Positions 10,401-20,609 of a stretch of 64,000 bases of DNA are shown here, in pieces. The stretch spans positions 27,703,466 through 27,767,465 of the forward strand of contig OX345636.1 of assembly GCA_947044365.1 (NCBI GenBank), given 5' to 3'. The stretch's first letter is position 1. Each line of letters starts with the position of its first letter. The position numbers and the translations under genes were made by a program. A model generated the notes under the pieces. That model had not been told where the DNA came from. It searched no databases and worked only from the letters and a program-made list of their open reading frames with translations. The DNA comes from Petrosia ficiformis (taxonomy: Eukaryota > Porifera > Demospongiae > Haplosclerida > Petrosiidae).

Positions 10401-11821
10401 TTTTTGTTTTGATAGAATTCACATCCAGATATTTCCACATTTAATACATTATCAATCACTATAAGTGCCGATTGACCATCATTGTTATGAAAAAAACAGT
10501 TACTTATAGTAAGATTGTGAACGTGTTCTGAACCAATCGATATAAAACGCGCTTGACCGGTGTTTTGATAGAATTTGCATCCCAATATTTCCACATTAAC
10601 TACATTTTCAATCACTGTAAGTGCTGATAATTGAGCATCATTGTTATGAAATAAACAGTTGCTTATTGTAAGATTGTGAACTTGTTCGAAACCGATCCAT
10701 ATAAGATACGATTGACATTTGTTTTGATAGAATTTACATCCAGCGATTTCCACATTTGATGCATTTCTAATTCCTATAAGATCTGATTGAGCATCATTGC
10801 TATGAAATAAACAGTTGCTTACAGTAAGATTGTGAACTTGTTCGAAACCGATCCATATAAGAAACCTTTGAGCTTTGTTTTGATAGAATTCACATCCAGC
10901 TATTTCCACATTTGATACATTATTAATCCTTACAAGGTCTGATTGAGCATCATTGTTACGAAATAAACAGTTGCTTATAGTAAGATTGTGAACTTGTTCG
11001 AAACCGATTGATATAAGATACTTTTGAGCTTTGTTTTGATAGAATTCAGATCCAGCTATTTCCACATTTGATACATTTCTAATCACTATAAGGTCTGATT
11101 GAGCATCATTGTTACGAAAAAAACAGTTGCTTATAGTAAGATTGTGAACTTGTTCGAAACCAATTGATATAAGATACTTTTGAGCTTTGTTTTGATAGAA
11201 TACACATCCAGCTATTTCCACATTTGATGCATTTCTAATCCTTATAAGGTCTGATTGAGCATCATTGTTACAAAATGAACAGTTGCTTATAGTAAGATCG
11301 TAAATGTTGTCTACACACAAATTTTCAATGTCCTCTAGTGCACTATCTCCACTAGTGAATATGCACTTATTAAAACTCACTGTTGCAAGGGACTGAAAAG
11401 ATACCAAAAACTTGCAAAAGGTAATATTTTCTGCATAAAAGGAACCTCCACCTTGCAAGCCTAAGTAAGAATGATTTCCACTGAAATTAAGAACAGGATT
11501 ATCAACTCCTATAAGATACAAGTCAACTAGTAATTGTATATGTGGCAAATTAGTTATTTCTTGATAGTATGTTATATACACATACACTGAAATGTTTGTT
11601 CCAATGAAGGTGTAATTGTTTGTATTATTGATCTGATTCAAGATATAGAACAGCGTATGACATGGAATAGATTCATTTTCTTCCATACATTCTGATTGGT
11701 CGATTCCATCTTCTTCGACATATATAGTGATATTTTGATTAGCTGATATTAATTCATACAGTAAAGTGATTAACAATATGAAATACCAAACCTTCTGATT
11801 GAGAATTGGTAGTGACATCAT
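7475..11821 (-). CDS. Intronless beta-helix ectodomain, multi-pass membrane protein (1448 aa)
   Basis: Begins with an ATG and a signal peptide (hydrophobic YFILLITLLYELISA, residues ~13-27). Residues ~28-590 are Asn-rich, with many N-glycosylation sequons and beta-helix spacing (LTISNC, VEIAGC). Eight near-identical 52-residue units lie at ~170-590. A second beta-helix stretch to ~830 has CLFSNNTSGG and NNTGVYGGGMSL. A Cys-rich juxtamembrane part follows (ACIRHGYW, YGGLLCRSCREDAVFSF, ~1025). About nine or ten hydrophobic segments from ~1047 to ~1390 enclose the motif DAFQSCYHDKYRWYSGVYLL. The tail is acidic (NLLDEEEEEVV). The gene at 29309 has the same plan and related motifs. I recall many uncharacterised sponge proteins of this type. 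Function is unknown; a surface receptor or adhesion role is inference. The whole frame is open with no intron. Confidence 0.85.
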   Translation of the reverse strand: MMSLPILNQKVWYFILLITLLYELISANQNITIYVEEDGIDQSECMEENESIPCHTLFYILNQINNTNNYTFIGTNISVYVYITYYQEITNLPHIQLLVDLYLIGVDNPVLNFSGNHSYLGLQGGGSFYAENITFCKFLVSFQSLATVSFNKCIFTSGDSALEDIENLCVDNIYDLTISNCSFCNNDAQSDLIRIRNASNVEIAGCVFYQNKAQKYLISIGFEQVHNLTISNCFFRNNDAQSDLIVIRNVSNVEIAGSEFYQNKAQKYLISIGFEQVHNLTISNCLFRNNDAQSDLVRINNVSNVEIAGCEFYQNKAQRFLIWIGFEQVHNLTVSNCLFHSNDAQSDLIGIRNASNVEIAGCKFYQNKCQSYLIWIGFEQVHNLTISNCLFHNNDAQLSALTVIENVVNVEILGCKFYQNTGQARFISIGSEHVHNLTISNCFFHNNDGQSALIVIDNVLNVEISGCEFYQNKNQTHLISIGYNLVHDLTIRNCLFLNNDAQLKANIVIKNVLNIAISGCEFYQNKGQMNHLISIGSEQVHNLTISNCFFRNNDAQSKLIEINHVFNVKICGCEFYQNKGQDELIVTFLGSFFDMDNCSIYDNDVKDAIFLLESSKSESMFTITNCLFSNNTSGGNIVEITSNRLYMSNINFTSNKIKWIEYSILKITAALPHYKPNLNIGNINFINNTGTGLKLKEVTVYFNNITFYNNTGVYGGGMSLYDAHIYFTGPLIFERNTALFGGAIYIATAEILEHNYHCTTVEQIAFSSNFAGTLGADVFIEDGLSVRDIIYSGFPCINDTIPNNIRGDHIISGPYNITINPQSNSTITLFPGQRLTYSANVTDYFGNLTSCSVNINLECVNNFCENVQLTGDAQSLLLTSIFTTNLYLTSNVEHYDYSIKLRFLCLDSNAEVYANVNLTTCPLGYVFQTPQNSQPIQGTCKCVDIASDDVQCDFVLGVACIRHGYWLGKYNSDNALEDTLIDTAPCQYPYCKTDLPPCPIIGLSQTYNQLPIAQDEQCNGLYGGLLCRSCREDAVFSFESVKCIPSSSCEPWQPYVTSVLVIVFQLVLGFGIVIVLKASFKTGIGHLYGPLFFIAVLRLIPFGYYKEYVQLQFTVSIFQSILLLNLEVFGKIPWCFFSNVNPLLNYSLHFLGPFIIAVVLLSTTLLARFYPSPFLSLQSSPVQAICLLILLSFWSVCDTCIQLLKPTTTLNGDKRWRVALQPNIQYLKDPYHIVTWIISTVLLIFLLVPFILLLFLSPLLRRKFNLTRIQPLLDAFQSCYHDKYRWYSGVYLLSWIILNINMPHYLMEIILVAVGTLHFVIQPYKYRWLNIVDTILLVDLNLLVFLTTIDSPNSVHRETVPIIYILVVLPLMYITIGGVYIISVIIIKWCKSKISTGKNSNEEELVNLLDEEEEEVVDSGDRDIHIGVSSTVLEHPVCRRESLIFDDN
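10061..11310 (-). repeat. Tandem ~156-bp coding repeats (8 copies)
   Basis: On the plus strand TTGTTTTGATAGAATTCAC or a close variant recurs near 10088, 10245, 10403, 10559, 10718, 10877, 11030 and 11190, a period of ~156-159 bp. Each unit encodes 52 residues of the pattern VHNLTISNC...NNDAQS...NVEIAGC.FYQNK. The units differ at few bases, which points to recent duplication or gene conversion within the gene. Confidence 0.9.
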
Positions 11822-12056
11822 GTGAGTACCACTATACAGGAGAGATAAAATAACTGGAGCTTGTCCCTCTATTACAGTCTGTATACAAGATCAGAAACAA
11901 ACTAGTAATATATAAGAGAGTGATTTAGCTTATATAGAAAGACTAATGGTAAGATCCCACACCCCTCAAATTAGAATTAAACTATTATGAACTGTAATGC
12001 ATGTACAATATTAATATAATAATACTTCAATAGGTGCATTATAGTTCATAATCAAA

Positions 12057-12485
12057 GCCCGTATGCAGGGGGGTTGCAAGGGGTGCATGTGCACCCCCCC
12101 TTTTTAAGGATTAACATAGATGTATTGATTTGTTAAGGGTTGTTGTTAAATTAGATTGACCTCATGAATGTCATTATGTGCACAATGCATTCTGCAAGTA
12201 TGCATAATTCTCATAATATCAGTGATGCATACCTACACAAACATTGTTACATGGCATAAAATGATTATTAGGTGTTAATAATGTACATTCTAATTTCCCC
12301 AAAAAATTACTAAATCTAATCAGTTTACCTTTCAGATCACCCTAGAAGCTATCTGTCGGCATACCCCCAGAGCCCCCTAGAGGCCATTGTCATGCTTCGC
12401 ATGCCACATATCTCACCTCCATCCATATACAAAACCTCACTCATGTACCATGTGCACTGCCCTTTTCAAAAGTCTGTGTACGGGC
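12057..12485. mobile_element. MITE with GCCCGTA ends
   Basis: The left end is GCCCGTATGCAGGGGGGTTG. The right end inverted is GCCCGTACACAGACTTTTG. About 430 bp with no coding potential, lying just upstream of the 5' end of the beta-helix gene. The G/C-rich tip (GTGCATGTGCACCCCCCC) is itself palindromic. Confidence 0.55.
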
Positions 12486-12652
12486 CTGATAATACATAAA
12501 ATTATGTAATTATTATACAGTTATATCCCAAGTGTGAGAGATATAAACAATCTGTGTCATTTGATCACTGTTTGTGTTTGATCTTCTATAAAAGTGTTCT
12601 GAGAATCTTAATAACTATATCTAGACAAGGATATCAACTAAAAAGCCTCCCT

Positions 12653-13042
12653 CACTGCAAAAAATACTAATTTAGTGGTTAGTACAGTTGCAAGGATTGA
12701 ACAATTAGTTGGTTGTTCAGAATACATACATCTTATACCACAGGTACTTTGAACTAATCATATTTAATTATATTTGAATCACTATAATTTTAGGGTGCTG
12801 TCTACTCGTATTTCATGTCAAAGATTTGGTACTAATTTTAATTGTATCTGCCCATCAAAAAGGTTTGTAAACCCACAAAAACATAATTTAATTTATACCT
12901 TCCAATACTTGGTGCACATTATGTCGTAGTAACTAACATGCATGTAGCCACAACATTGTCTATGACAGTTGACAAACTAAATTGAAACTCATGCTATTCC
13001 AATTAGAACTGTACTAACCAATAAAATGGTTATTTTTTTGCA
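12653..13042. mobile_element. CACTG-TIR MITE, copy 1
   Basis: The left end, CACTGCAAAAAATACTAATT then GTGGTTAGTACAGTTGC, is inverted at the right (GTACTAACCAATAAAATGG then TTTTTTTGCA). Copies of the family: 15181-15520 (right end lost) and 22149-22550 (both ends). The interior is shared (TTTAGGGTGCTGTCTACT, CCCATCAAAAAGGTTTGTAA). No frame. Confidence 0.7.
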
Positions 13043-13194
13043 CTCTGTTTGGCAGAATGATGGCTACTGAATAACTAATACATACATCCTGTTTCCTTGG
13101 GCAGAATGAGAGCATCTTATCTGTGTGTTTGTGTATATGCATTTTCTAAGATATTGATATTTCAAATAAGCTACTAATAACTAAAGTATGGTCA

Positions 13195-13264
13195 CATTGA
13201 GTTGGCACCAAACTAAAATTAATGATAATTATCATCATTTAGTTTGGTGCCAACTCCACATGGA
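13195..13264. repeat. Inverted repeat (GTTGGCACCAAACTAAA)
   Basis: TGAGTTGGCACCAAACTAAA faces its complement TTTAGTTTGGTGCCAACTC across a short AT-rich centre. The same hairpin occurs at ~15737-16445, split by another element, and at 25388-25435. A short MITE or the core of one. Confidence 0.7.
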
Positions 13265-14189
13265 CCCACTTTAATACATCCTGTGTCCTTGGGCATATTG
13301 TAGTCATTTTGTCTGTGCATTTATATATATATATATGTGCATTTGTGTATTTGCATTTTCTAAGAATATTGGTATTTCAATACATTCTGTTTTTGTATCT
13401 GTTTCTTATACTCTAATATATTAGGCGTAGGTTGCTGTTCTCAGTTTCATTATATATGCAGTCATCTCTTTTGCATTCCTGAATAATTAATTAATGAAAC
13501 TGCTCTATATTATGACACACTAGGTCAATGTATATATTCAACTGTTAGATATAAACAGCTTGATGATCTGGGATAGGTAAGTTATATTCAACAAGCACAT
13601 ATTCATCATTTTTGTGTATCTTTTGGGGGGTACAAAGCTGCTCTTAGTTCATTAGAAATGTGTTTTAAATCACTTTTAATAAACTCTAATTTAAGTTTGC
13701 AAAAAGGGTTTTAGTATAGTTAACTAACTAAAACCTGTAATTTAGTTAACTAAAATCCACAGTTAACTGAAACTCATAAATTTTATAGTAAAAGAGTTTT
13801 TATATATCACAGTACTACTATCATTTAGCATGACAATAATGACCCCTTTTAGTTATAGTTATAGTATGACTAGTTTATCACAATTTTAGCTCTCATATAG
13901 TTAAATATACTAGTTATGTATAGCTATTATAATACACCTGAAGATTTTAGTGTTAGTCGTAAATTAGTTTGCACTATTTTCACTAAAACAAAATGACTAA
14001 AATCATTAAAAGAAATAGAATGAAGGAAATAGACATGTATATTACTTTGAAGGCTTGAATGTGTGGTTACTGAAGATTTAATACTATAATATGCATTGTA
14101 AATATACTGCACTAAACTTTGTACACTATACAAAATGTGTGGTTTCTGTTGTCACAATAAATTATTATTACACATCTCTAATTAAAATA

Positions 14190-14460
14190 CTTTTACATTA
14201 ATAATGTACTGACACAACAGTTAATAATGTACTGACACAACAGTGATTTACATTAATAATGTACTGACACAACAGTTAATAATGTACTGACACAACAGTG
14301 ATTTACATTAATAATGTACTGATACAAAAGTGATTTACATTAATAATGTACTGATACAAAAGTGATTTACATTAATAATGTACTGATACAAAAGTGATTT
14401 ACATTCATAATGTACTCATACAACAGTAATTTACTTTAATAATGTACTGGCCACAACAGT
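14190..14460. repeat. Tandem repeat, ~33-bp units
   Basis: TTAATAATGTACTGACACAA followed by CAGTGATTTACA, or shorter forms, repeats about eight times with slight drift (GATACAAAAG variants). Immediately after it, CTCCACAG followed by a 42-base stretch and GTAAGT (about 14474-14530) mimics an exon. I did not call that as a gene. Confidence 0.85.
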
Positions 14461-15180
14461 GACTTTTTTTTTCTCCACAGCTTGTTCCACTGAAGAATGC
14501 TGGTTCATCACCGCCCTTTTCTGTAAGTCTTCATTTTGCCCGTCTAATATTTGATTTGTATTTTTTAATCACTGTAATTACTACTGGACTAAACACTGTC
14601 TTTGGTATAATACTTGAGACTTCCTCTGAACTAAGAGAAGAAAGGGTACCAATATTTCTTCCTTGTATGTTTGTAATTTTTGTGTTTATTCTTTTCTTTC
14701 TTTGCTCCATTATTTGTATGTCTTGTCTAATTTTCTGTTGTTTCAGAGTGATGTTGAAATAATTTGTGTCATTCAATCACTGTTTGCGGTCATAACCATC
14801 AAACTTTAAGGCATTAATTAGCCACATTGTGTAAAATTAATTTTAATTGTAGAAACCAATGAGTTGTAGCAATTTTATTAGGTGAGATTAAATTAAAATA
14901 AGTTTCTTCTAAAGCCACTTAAAAGAATAGAATAGTCACTTTTTTATTAGACTTACAAATATTTGTGGTATCTTTTTCAAAATTGTACTCTACTTTATCA
15001 GTTATCTTTCCTATACATTATCCATTATCTTTCCTACATTATAATTAAACTTATTTATGTAGTAATTAATAATTAGTATAAAATATTGACAATTTTCTCT
15101 TCTTGGTTTCTTAATAAAGGTGTTCTGAGAATCCTAATAACTATATCTAGACAAGTATATCAACTAAATAGCCTCCCCTG

Positions 15181-15520
15181 CACTGCAAATGAATATTAAT
15201 TTGTGGTTAGTACAGTTGCAAGGATTTAACAATTAGTTGGTTGTTCAGAATACATACATCTTATACCACAGGTACTTTGAACTAATCATATTTAATTATA
15301 TTTGAATCACTATAATTTTAGGGTGCTGTCTACTCGTATTTCCTTGTCAAAGATTTGGTATAATTTATACTAAAGTTATAATAATATCTACCCATCAAAA
15401 AGGTTTGTAAACGTGCAAACACATTTAATTTACTTTATACCTTCCAATACTTGCGACAACATCCTCTATATAAATTATTACAATTGACACACTAAATTGA
15501 AACTCATGCAGTGATGATTG
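15181..15520. mobile_element. CACTG-TIR MITE, copy 2, right end lost
   Basis: Matches 12653-13042 from CACTGCAAATGAATATTAAT through the shared interior, then breaks off near CTCATGCAGTGATTGG. The flanks also match: GTGTTCTGAGAATC precedes both copies, and TGGCTACTGAA with the later GTTTGTGTATATGC follows both. So a larger block of about 1.2 kb was duplicated. Confidence 0.6.
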
Positions 15521-15765
15521 GCAGAATGATGGCTACTGAAGTCATTTTGTCTGTATGTTTGTGTATATGCGTTTTCTAAGATATTGGCATTTCAAATAAG
15601 CTACTAGTAACTAATAATTATGTACATCCCATGTCATTGGGCAGAATGAGGGCATTTTGTCTGTGTTTGTGTATATGCATTTTCTAAGATATTGCCATTG
15701 CAAATAAGCTACTAGTAATTAAAGTATGTTCACGTTGAGTTGGCACCAAACTAAATGATATTATC

Positions 15766-16386
15766 AAGGACGGGTCTACAAGGGGTCATATATTTGAAAT
15801 TAAATTTCTGTGAGTTGTTTACATAAAAGACATGAAGGGTGGAGTTAGTTTACACAACAGTTTACTTTGGAAGCAGAAAATAATCTATTACTGCGCACAA
15901 CACGGTAGGCCTAAATTAGGTGACCACACCCATCATGAATAATTAATTACGAGCTAAATTTTTGAGTCTCGTTATGTGCAGACATCCTAATTAGTGGGCA
16001 AGGCCTGACAAGCCTGCAAAAGGCGTGTGTACGTGTACGTGTAGTCGGATCCGCGTCACGTCAGTGACTATGATGTGAGTAGCTGGAGCTAGCTAAAGTC
16101 GGATCCGCGTCAGTGAGTCAGTGAGAGTAAGTTACCAAGGTTTATCTACAAGTCAGTTGATTTTTTTATTCTATAAAGTGGAAAAGAAAGAAAGGGAAAA
16201 CCTTGCTGGAAAAAAAGGAAGCTACAACCATTTAATGAGCCAAATGTGTATGCTAATACTGGCACGCCTTTTACAGGCGTGTCAGGCCTTGCCCACTAAT
16301 TAGGATGTCTGCACATAACGAGACTCAAAATTTTTCGCTGCGCCAAGTTCGTACTACCTTACAAAATTTCTAGACCAGCCCCTGGA
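15766..16386. mobile_element. TIR element nested in an older hairpin repeat
   Basis: The ends are AAGGACGGGTCTACAAGGGG and, inverted, GTCCAGGGGCTGGTCTAGAA. Inner arms match over a longer span: GTCTCGTTATGTGCAGACAT followed by CCTAATTAGTGGGCAAGGCC at ~15966, and the inverse at ~16275. It sits inside the GTTGGCACCAAACTAAA hairpin, whose halves lie on either side. No transposase visible. Confidence 0.7.
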
Positions 16387-16932
16387 CATTATCATTGAGT
16401 TGACAGCAAACTAATGATATTATCATTTTGTTTGGTGCCAACTCAATGTGAACCTACTTTAAAACATCCTGTTTCCTTGGGCATAATATACTGTAGTCAT
16501 TTTGACTGTGTGTTTGTGCGTATGCATTTTCTAAGAATATTGGTATTTCAATACATTCTGTTTTCATATCTGTTTCTTATACACCAATATTTTAGGTGCT
16601 TCATATGGGTTGCTGTACTCGATTTCATTATTCTCTCTGTATACATATATTATATATATATATATATATATATAATTATATATATGCAGTCATCTCTTTT
16701 GCTTTCTTGCATAACCGTTTTACAGTAACTAATGAAACTGCTCTATATTGTGACACACTACGTCAGTGACACTTATGCTATTCCATTGTTAGATATGTAC
16801 TGCTTGATAATCTGGGATTGGTAAGTTATATTCAACAAGCATAGTCATCATTTTTGGGTACCTTGTTTACAAGAGCTGCTCTTAGTTTGTTAGAAATGCA
16901 CATTTTAACAAACTCTTATTTAAGGGTTGCAG

Positions 16933-17193
16933 ATAAGTATGAACACAACATGAGGGACTATGTGTACTACTCATTGTATTTTGATAGTATTGATACTGGA
17001 GATCACAATGCCATACAGAAATATGTGTATGAACTAGTAAGTATGGAGTCACATATAGCTTGTGTATTATCTACAGTATAGTGAAAATAATTATTTTAAT
17101 TTGTATACACAGATTGAGAACCATGACACAAGATTTTTTCCTCAAGAAGAAGCAAGATATATTGCTGGTGATGAAGATGCTACTGAGAAATGA
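16933..17193 (+). CDS. Last two exons of an IP3/ryanodine-receptor-like channel, partial
   Basis: Exon 16933-17036 follows TTGCAG and ends before GTAAGT; exon 17113-17193 follows ACACAG and ends in TGA. Phases join cleanly. The joined 60 residues contain YEHNMRDYVYYSLYF, then HNAIQKYVYELIE, then FFPQEEARYIAGDEDATEK and stop. From memory, IP3R and RyR C-termini share EHN..(N/D)Y..F, a D-rich linker, then ESYV.(E/K)M..........(F/W)FP; the short tail after FFP is more RyR-like than IP3R-like. The preceding CFICG zinc-motif exon expected in the family was not found upstream; repeats fill that side. So either a distant upstream exon exists or this is a fragment. In the family this part is cytosolic, after the pore helices. 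Confidence 0.55.
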
Positions 17194-18105
17194 ACTCAAA
17201 TTGATTACATACTTCAACACTTCAGGGATAAGGTATACAAACTCTAATGACTAGTAATAGACTTCTCTTCAAGTCTTAGTTTTATAGAGAATCATTGTTT
17301 TATCCTTTATAAGCTTCTGTAGACATCTGTTATTCTTCACAACTTGTGTACTATAAAGGTTATTTAATATCTTTTAGTATTCATGATGGATGTTACTTGA
17401 ACTTTAAACTGGTTATGTAATACAATCAATAATCCACTTTATTGGTTATTGGAAAAAATGTTCACTACAAGCGCTGTTAATAGCCTTAGAGGTATAATGC
17501 CATTTAAACAACCCCACATAAATACTGGATTAGAAGGAATTCAATCTAATTCGATTTGTCATGTTGGCATATAGTGAAACTTCAACTGTTGGGTAACACT
17601 AGATTGCATAGAAAGCACATCAGTTACAATGAAATATCCATTTAGCACTGATGTACTTGATTACTTTTTTTACCCAAATCTGCTGTCATACATTTGTATC
17701 TACAACAGAAGTAATAAGCAATTTGTCCACAATTTTTACAGTGGCAGTGTCTCACAGACCTGTTGCTCAACAAACAAATTGTCATAATGACATTACTTTT
17801 TACATTGCATGGCTATAAAAGAATCAGGTACACAAGGTACATGTAATATCAGATCATGCAGTATCTGTTACCACATAATATCAGTATAATCTCCTATCAG
17901 TGCATCACCATGCCTGCCAAGACAATTTTTAGGTCCCAGGGCAAATGATAAACCGACACCCTGGTGTGACTTATTAGAAAGAGATACAAATCATGCATTC
18001 ATTATAATTATACTGGTGTAGGAACATTACAAGAATCATCTTTATGACCACCCACCCACACTTCTAAAGTCGTCCTCTTTTTAACATCAGTTTCTCTTTC
18101 CTGAT
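17194..18105. other. Downstream of the receptor-like exons, no gene recognised
   Basis: AT-rich DNA with the probable 3' UTR of the exons above. Near 17910-17960 a GGTCCCAGGGCAA stretch resembles GGGGCCCAGGGC at ~18900, possibly ends of a ~1-kb element enclosing the one at 18106. Confidence 0.4.
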
Positions 18106-18765
18106 CGGGCAACTGTGAAAGCAGGAACGGAATCAGGAATGGAATTTTTTGTTATTTTTATTATTTTTTTTATTTCATTGTTATAAGATTATAATGATTT
18201 TATTTTATAATCAGGAATGGAATTTTTATTTTATTTCATTGTTGATAATGAATCTTCATCGCGCAACTCCCTAAAGTATAGTGGAAATGGTCAGTCACGA
18301 GATCATGGCTTCGAAACAATTAATAATCTATCTTACGTTTGTAAGTTTTCCCTGTCCATTTTTTCACAGTCCAAGGTAAGATCTATGAAATCTGAACTAC
18401 CAGCTAGATCAACAATCATGTCTGATTGCTCCATTCTTCTCAGTCCCAACGACGTATGTCCAGTGAGATCTATAAAATCTGAACTACCAACAATCATGTC
18501 CATTCTTCTCACTCCACGGGTTCCCAACGACGTAGCCCACCTGTTTGTTACAGCGCTTTTCATTTCACTTGGTCCCTCCCGTAACCACACCTCTCTATAT
18601 ACAGTATATATACTTGTCTTGCAGAGGGCGTGGTTTACTGACGGAATGAACTGATCGTGAAAATCGCTGTAATTAAAGGTAATTCCGTTCCGTTCCGATT
18701 CCATTCCGTTCCGATTCCATTCCTGATTCCATTCCTGCTTTCCTGCTTTCACAGTTGCCCTTCCT
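18106..18765. mobile_element. TIR element, ~660 bp
   Basis: GGGCAACTGTGAAAGCAGGA then ACGGAATCAGGAATGGAAT at the left is matched, inverted, by ATTCCATTCCTGCTTTCCTG then CTTTCACAGTTGCCC at the right. The interior has overlapping open frames on both strands (up to 145 aa) built from short repeats (AAATCTGAACTACCA). They lack transposase motifs, so I leave them uncalled. Confidence 0.65.
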
Positions 18766-19671
18766 GATCTTATGTTTTCAATCCACTCTTTCTGACATCT
18801 TACAATTTAGCAGCTAGTTATAAAAGTATAATATCAATATTTAATTTTCCTTTTAATTATTTTAGTAAACATTTAACATTATGGGGCCCCCATAATCTTG
18901 GGGCCCAGGGCTTTTTGCCCCTTTTTTATAATTAAAAACCAGGCAAATTGTTATAGATGATAATTATTATAATTATGGTACTGAAAACGCTATGTAGTTT
19001 ATCATCAATATTATCATTAATCATTAATTTTAGTATTGTAAATAGTTGTGAAATATGTATAATTATAGTTATAAAGGGGACTATGAGTATATATAATTAA
19101 TCATTAAACATTACAATCAAGAATGGATAACGGGAGAGTGTTGAACAATGCATTAATGTGAACGTCATGTCACATTTTCTGTAAACTATTTCAATATATG
19201 TTGTTATGTAATAATTTAATATGTCAAGTATTTGTCATATTACTTTACACACTATATTTCCACTACTGTATGTATCATTTAACACTCTCCTTCTCCATTG
19301 TACTATTGTTATAATGGTATAACTATAAATATATTACTTCCCTTATCATTCATGACTACTTCAACTGCTTAAGTATTGAAATTATTTATAATAAAAAAGA
19401 GTCCTCAATTATGAATGTTGTTATAATTTATTAAAAATAACAATATAATTTGTCAAAGTGCAGCAAGTTTCCTGCAATCAATTTACCCTTTGGGATTCAC
19501 TTCACCTTCAAGCACATTGTATTGAACCACTCAAGTGAGCACAGCGGATAGCTACAGACAATAATCTGTGATGATGAGGCGGCTCCCTCTTTAGGTTCTG
19601 GCTGTCTGCAATATATAGCAGTACTGAGGCTTTGATTCAGAAGGTGATGGAAGTGTTGCAGTTGGAGAAAC
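18766..19671. other. Intergenic, no gene recognised
   Basis: Very AT-rich. It contains GGGGCCCCCATAATCTTGGG near 18880 and long T/A runs. From ~19480 the sequence becomes more complex and is probably the remainder of the transposon protein ending at 19672. No intact frame. Confidence 0.4.
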
Positions 19672-19978
19672 CTATGTAGGGCTTGGAAACTGGTAAAGTC
19701 TTGTGTACCTTTTTCCAGGTAACATACAAACTTTGATGAAATGCGTTGTTATGTCAATGCAGCTCTGCCAGAGTTCACTATTAGGATAGATCCTCTCCAT
19801 ATGGATCCTTGGACCAGCTTCAGGAAATATGCGGACACAAAAATCACAGTACTCAACTTTGCAGAGATATTATAGCTTTGCTGCTATTACAGAGAGGACA
19901 CTTGATCTCAACTACCCCTCCACAACAACAATCACACACTACAATGCCATCAGGTACATGAGTCACCAAGGTGTGGCC
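19672..19978 (-). pseudogene. YqaJ-type exonuclease remnant
   Basis: Two minus-strand blocks in different frames. The first reads VPDGIVVCDCC then GGVVEIKCPLC; E.K is part of the YqaJ/lambda-exonuclease active site. The second reads YCDFCVRIFPEAG then RIHMERIYPNSELWQSCI and LPGKRYTRLYQ, matching the part of the family that follows the catalytic core. A deletion and frameshift near 19860 removed the residues between them. Such genes are common as transposon-associated nucleases in sponges and cnidarians (from memory). Non-functional as it stands. Confidence 0.6.
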
Positions 19979-20068
19979 AGTCATGATTGAGAATTAGGTG
20001 AATTGAAAAATGCTGATGGTTACTTGATTGGATTTTTTGTAATGGCTGTGTGCAAGAGCCTCATCGTT

Positions 20069-20157
20069 GCATACATACATACATACATACATACATACAT
20101 ACATACATACATACATACATACATACATACATACATACATACATACATACATACATG
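20069..20157. repeat. Microsatellite (ATAC)n
   Basis: About 22 uninterrupted ACAT/ATAC units, 0.45 kb upstream of the receptor's signal exon. Confidence 0.98.
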
Positions 20158-20403
20158 AAATGTAAAGGTGACTCTGTTACAATAGAAATTCTAGGTGTCT
20201 AACAGATGTAACAGTGATTAATAAGACATAAACATGATATTGCACATTGAAGGGACACTGAGTCTGTAGATTGTACACATACAAACATACATTCATATTA
20301 CTTTTCAATCATGTATGGCTTTTACATACACATTGTGCATGTAAATATACTCAATGTCTTCATTATCAACTCTCTACCATTAGCTTATAAGCTCCGGTCT
20401 ATT

Positions 20404-20470
20404 GATTAGCGATGTCGGAATGGTTTTGTAGTTATTGTCTCATTTGTGACATGGGAACTGATTATATACA
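20404..20470 (+). pseudogene. Decayed duplicate of the receptor signal-peptide exon
   Basis: Matches the sequence around the signal exon at 20598-20664: TTGATTAGCGATGTCGGAATGG versus TTGATTAGTGATGAATGG, then GTTTTGTA in both and a similar ATTGTCTCATTTGTGAC stretch. In this copy the frame hits a stop (ATGGTTTTGTAG) and the phase-1 donor is missing. It looks like a local duplication left behind. Confidence 0.5.
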
Positions 20471-20609
20471 ACTATATATAATTGTATAGCATTGCATAAA
20501 TAATATACTACATAGTAACCTAACTACTATTGTAATACTAGGATTTGGGAGTGGGAGTATGTAAATATGTAAAACAACCTCATTTTCAAACTGACTCAGT
20601 TGATTAGTG

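Noticed and set aside
14474..14530. Possible 42-bp exon between CTCCACAG and GTAAGT
   Set aside because: Splice-like borders only. The peptide (LVPLKNAGSSPPFS in one frame) matches nothing in the IP3R/RyR family and nothing else supports it.
18217..18752. Overlapping 145-aa (+) and 139-aa (-) frames
   Set aside because: They lie wholly inside a TIR element and are made of short internal repeats; no transposase or other motif.
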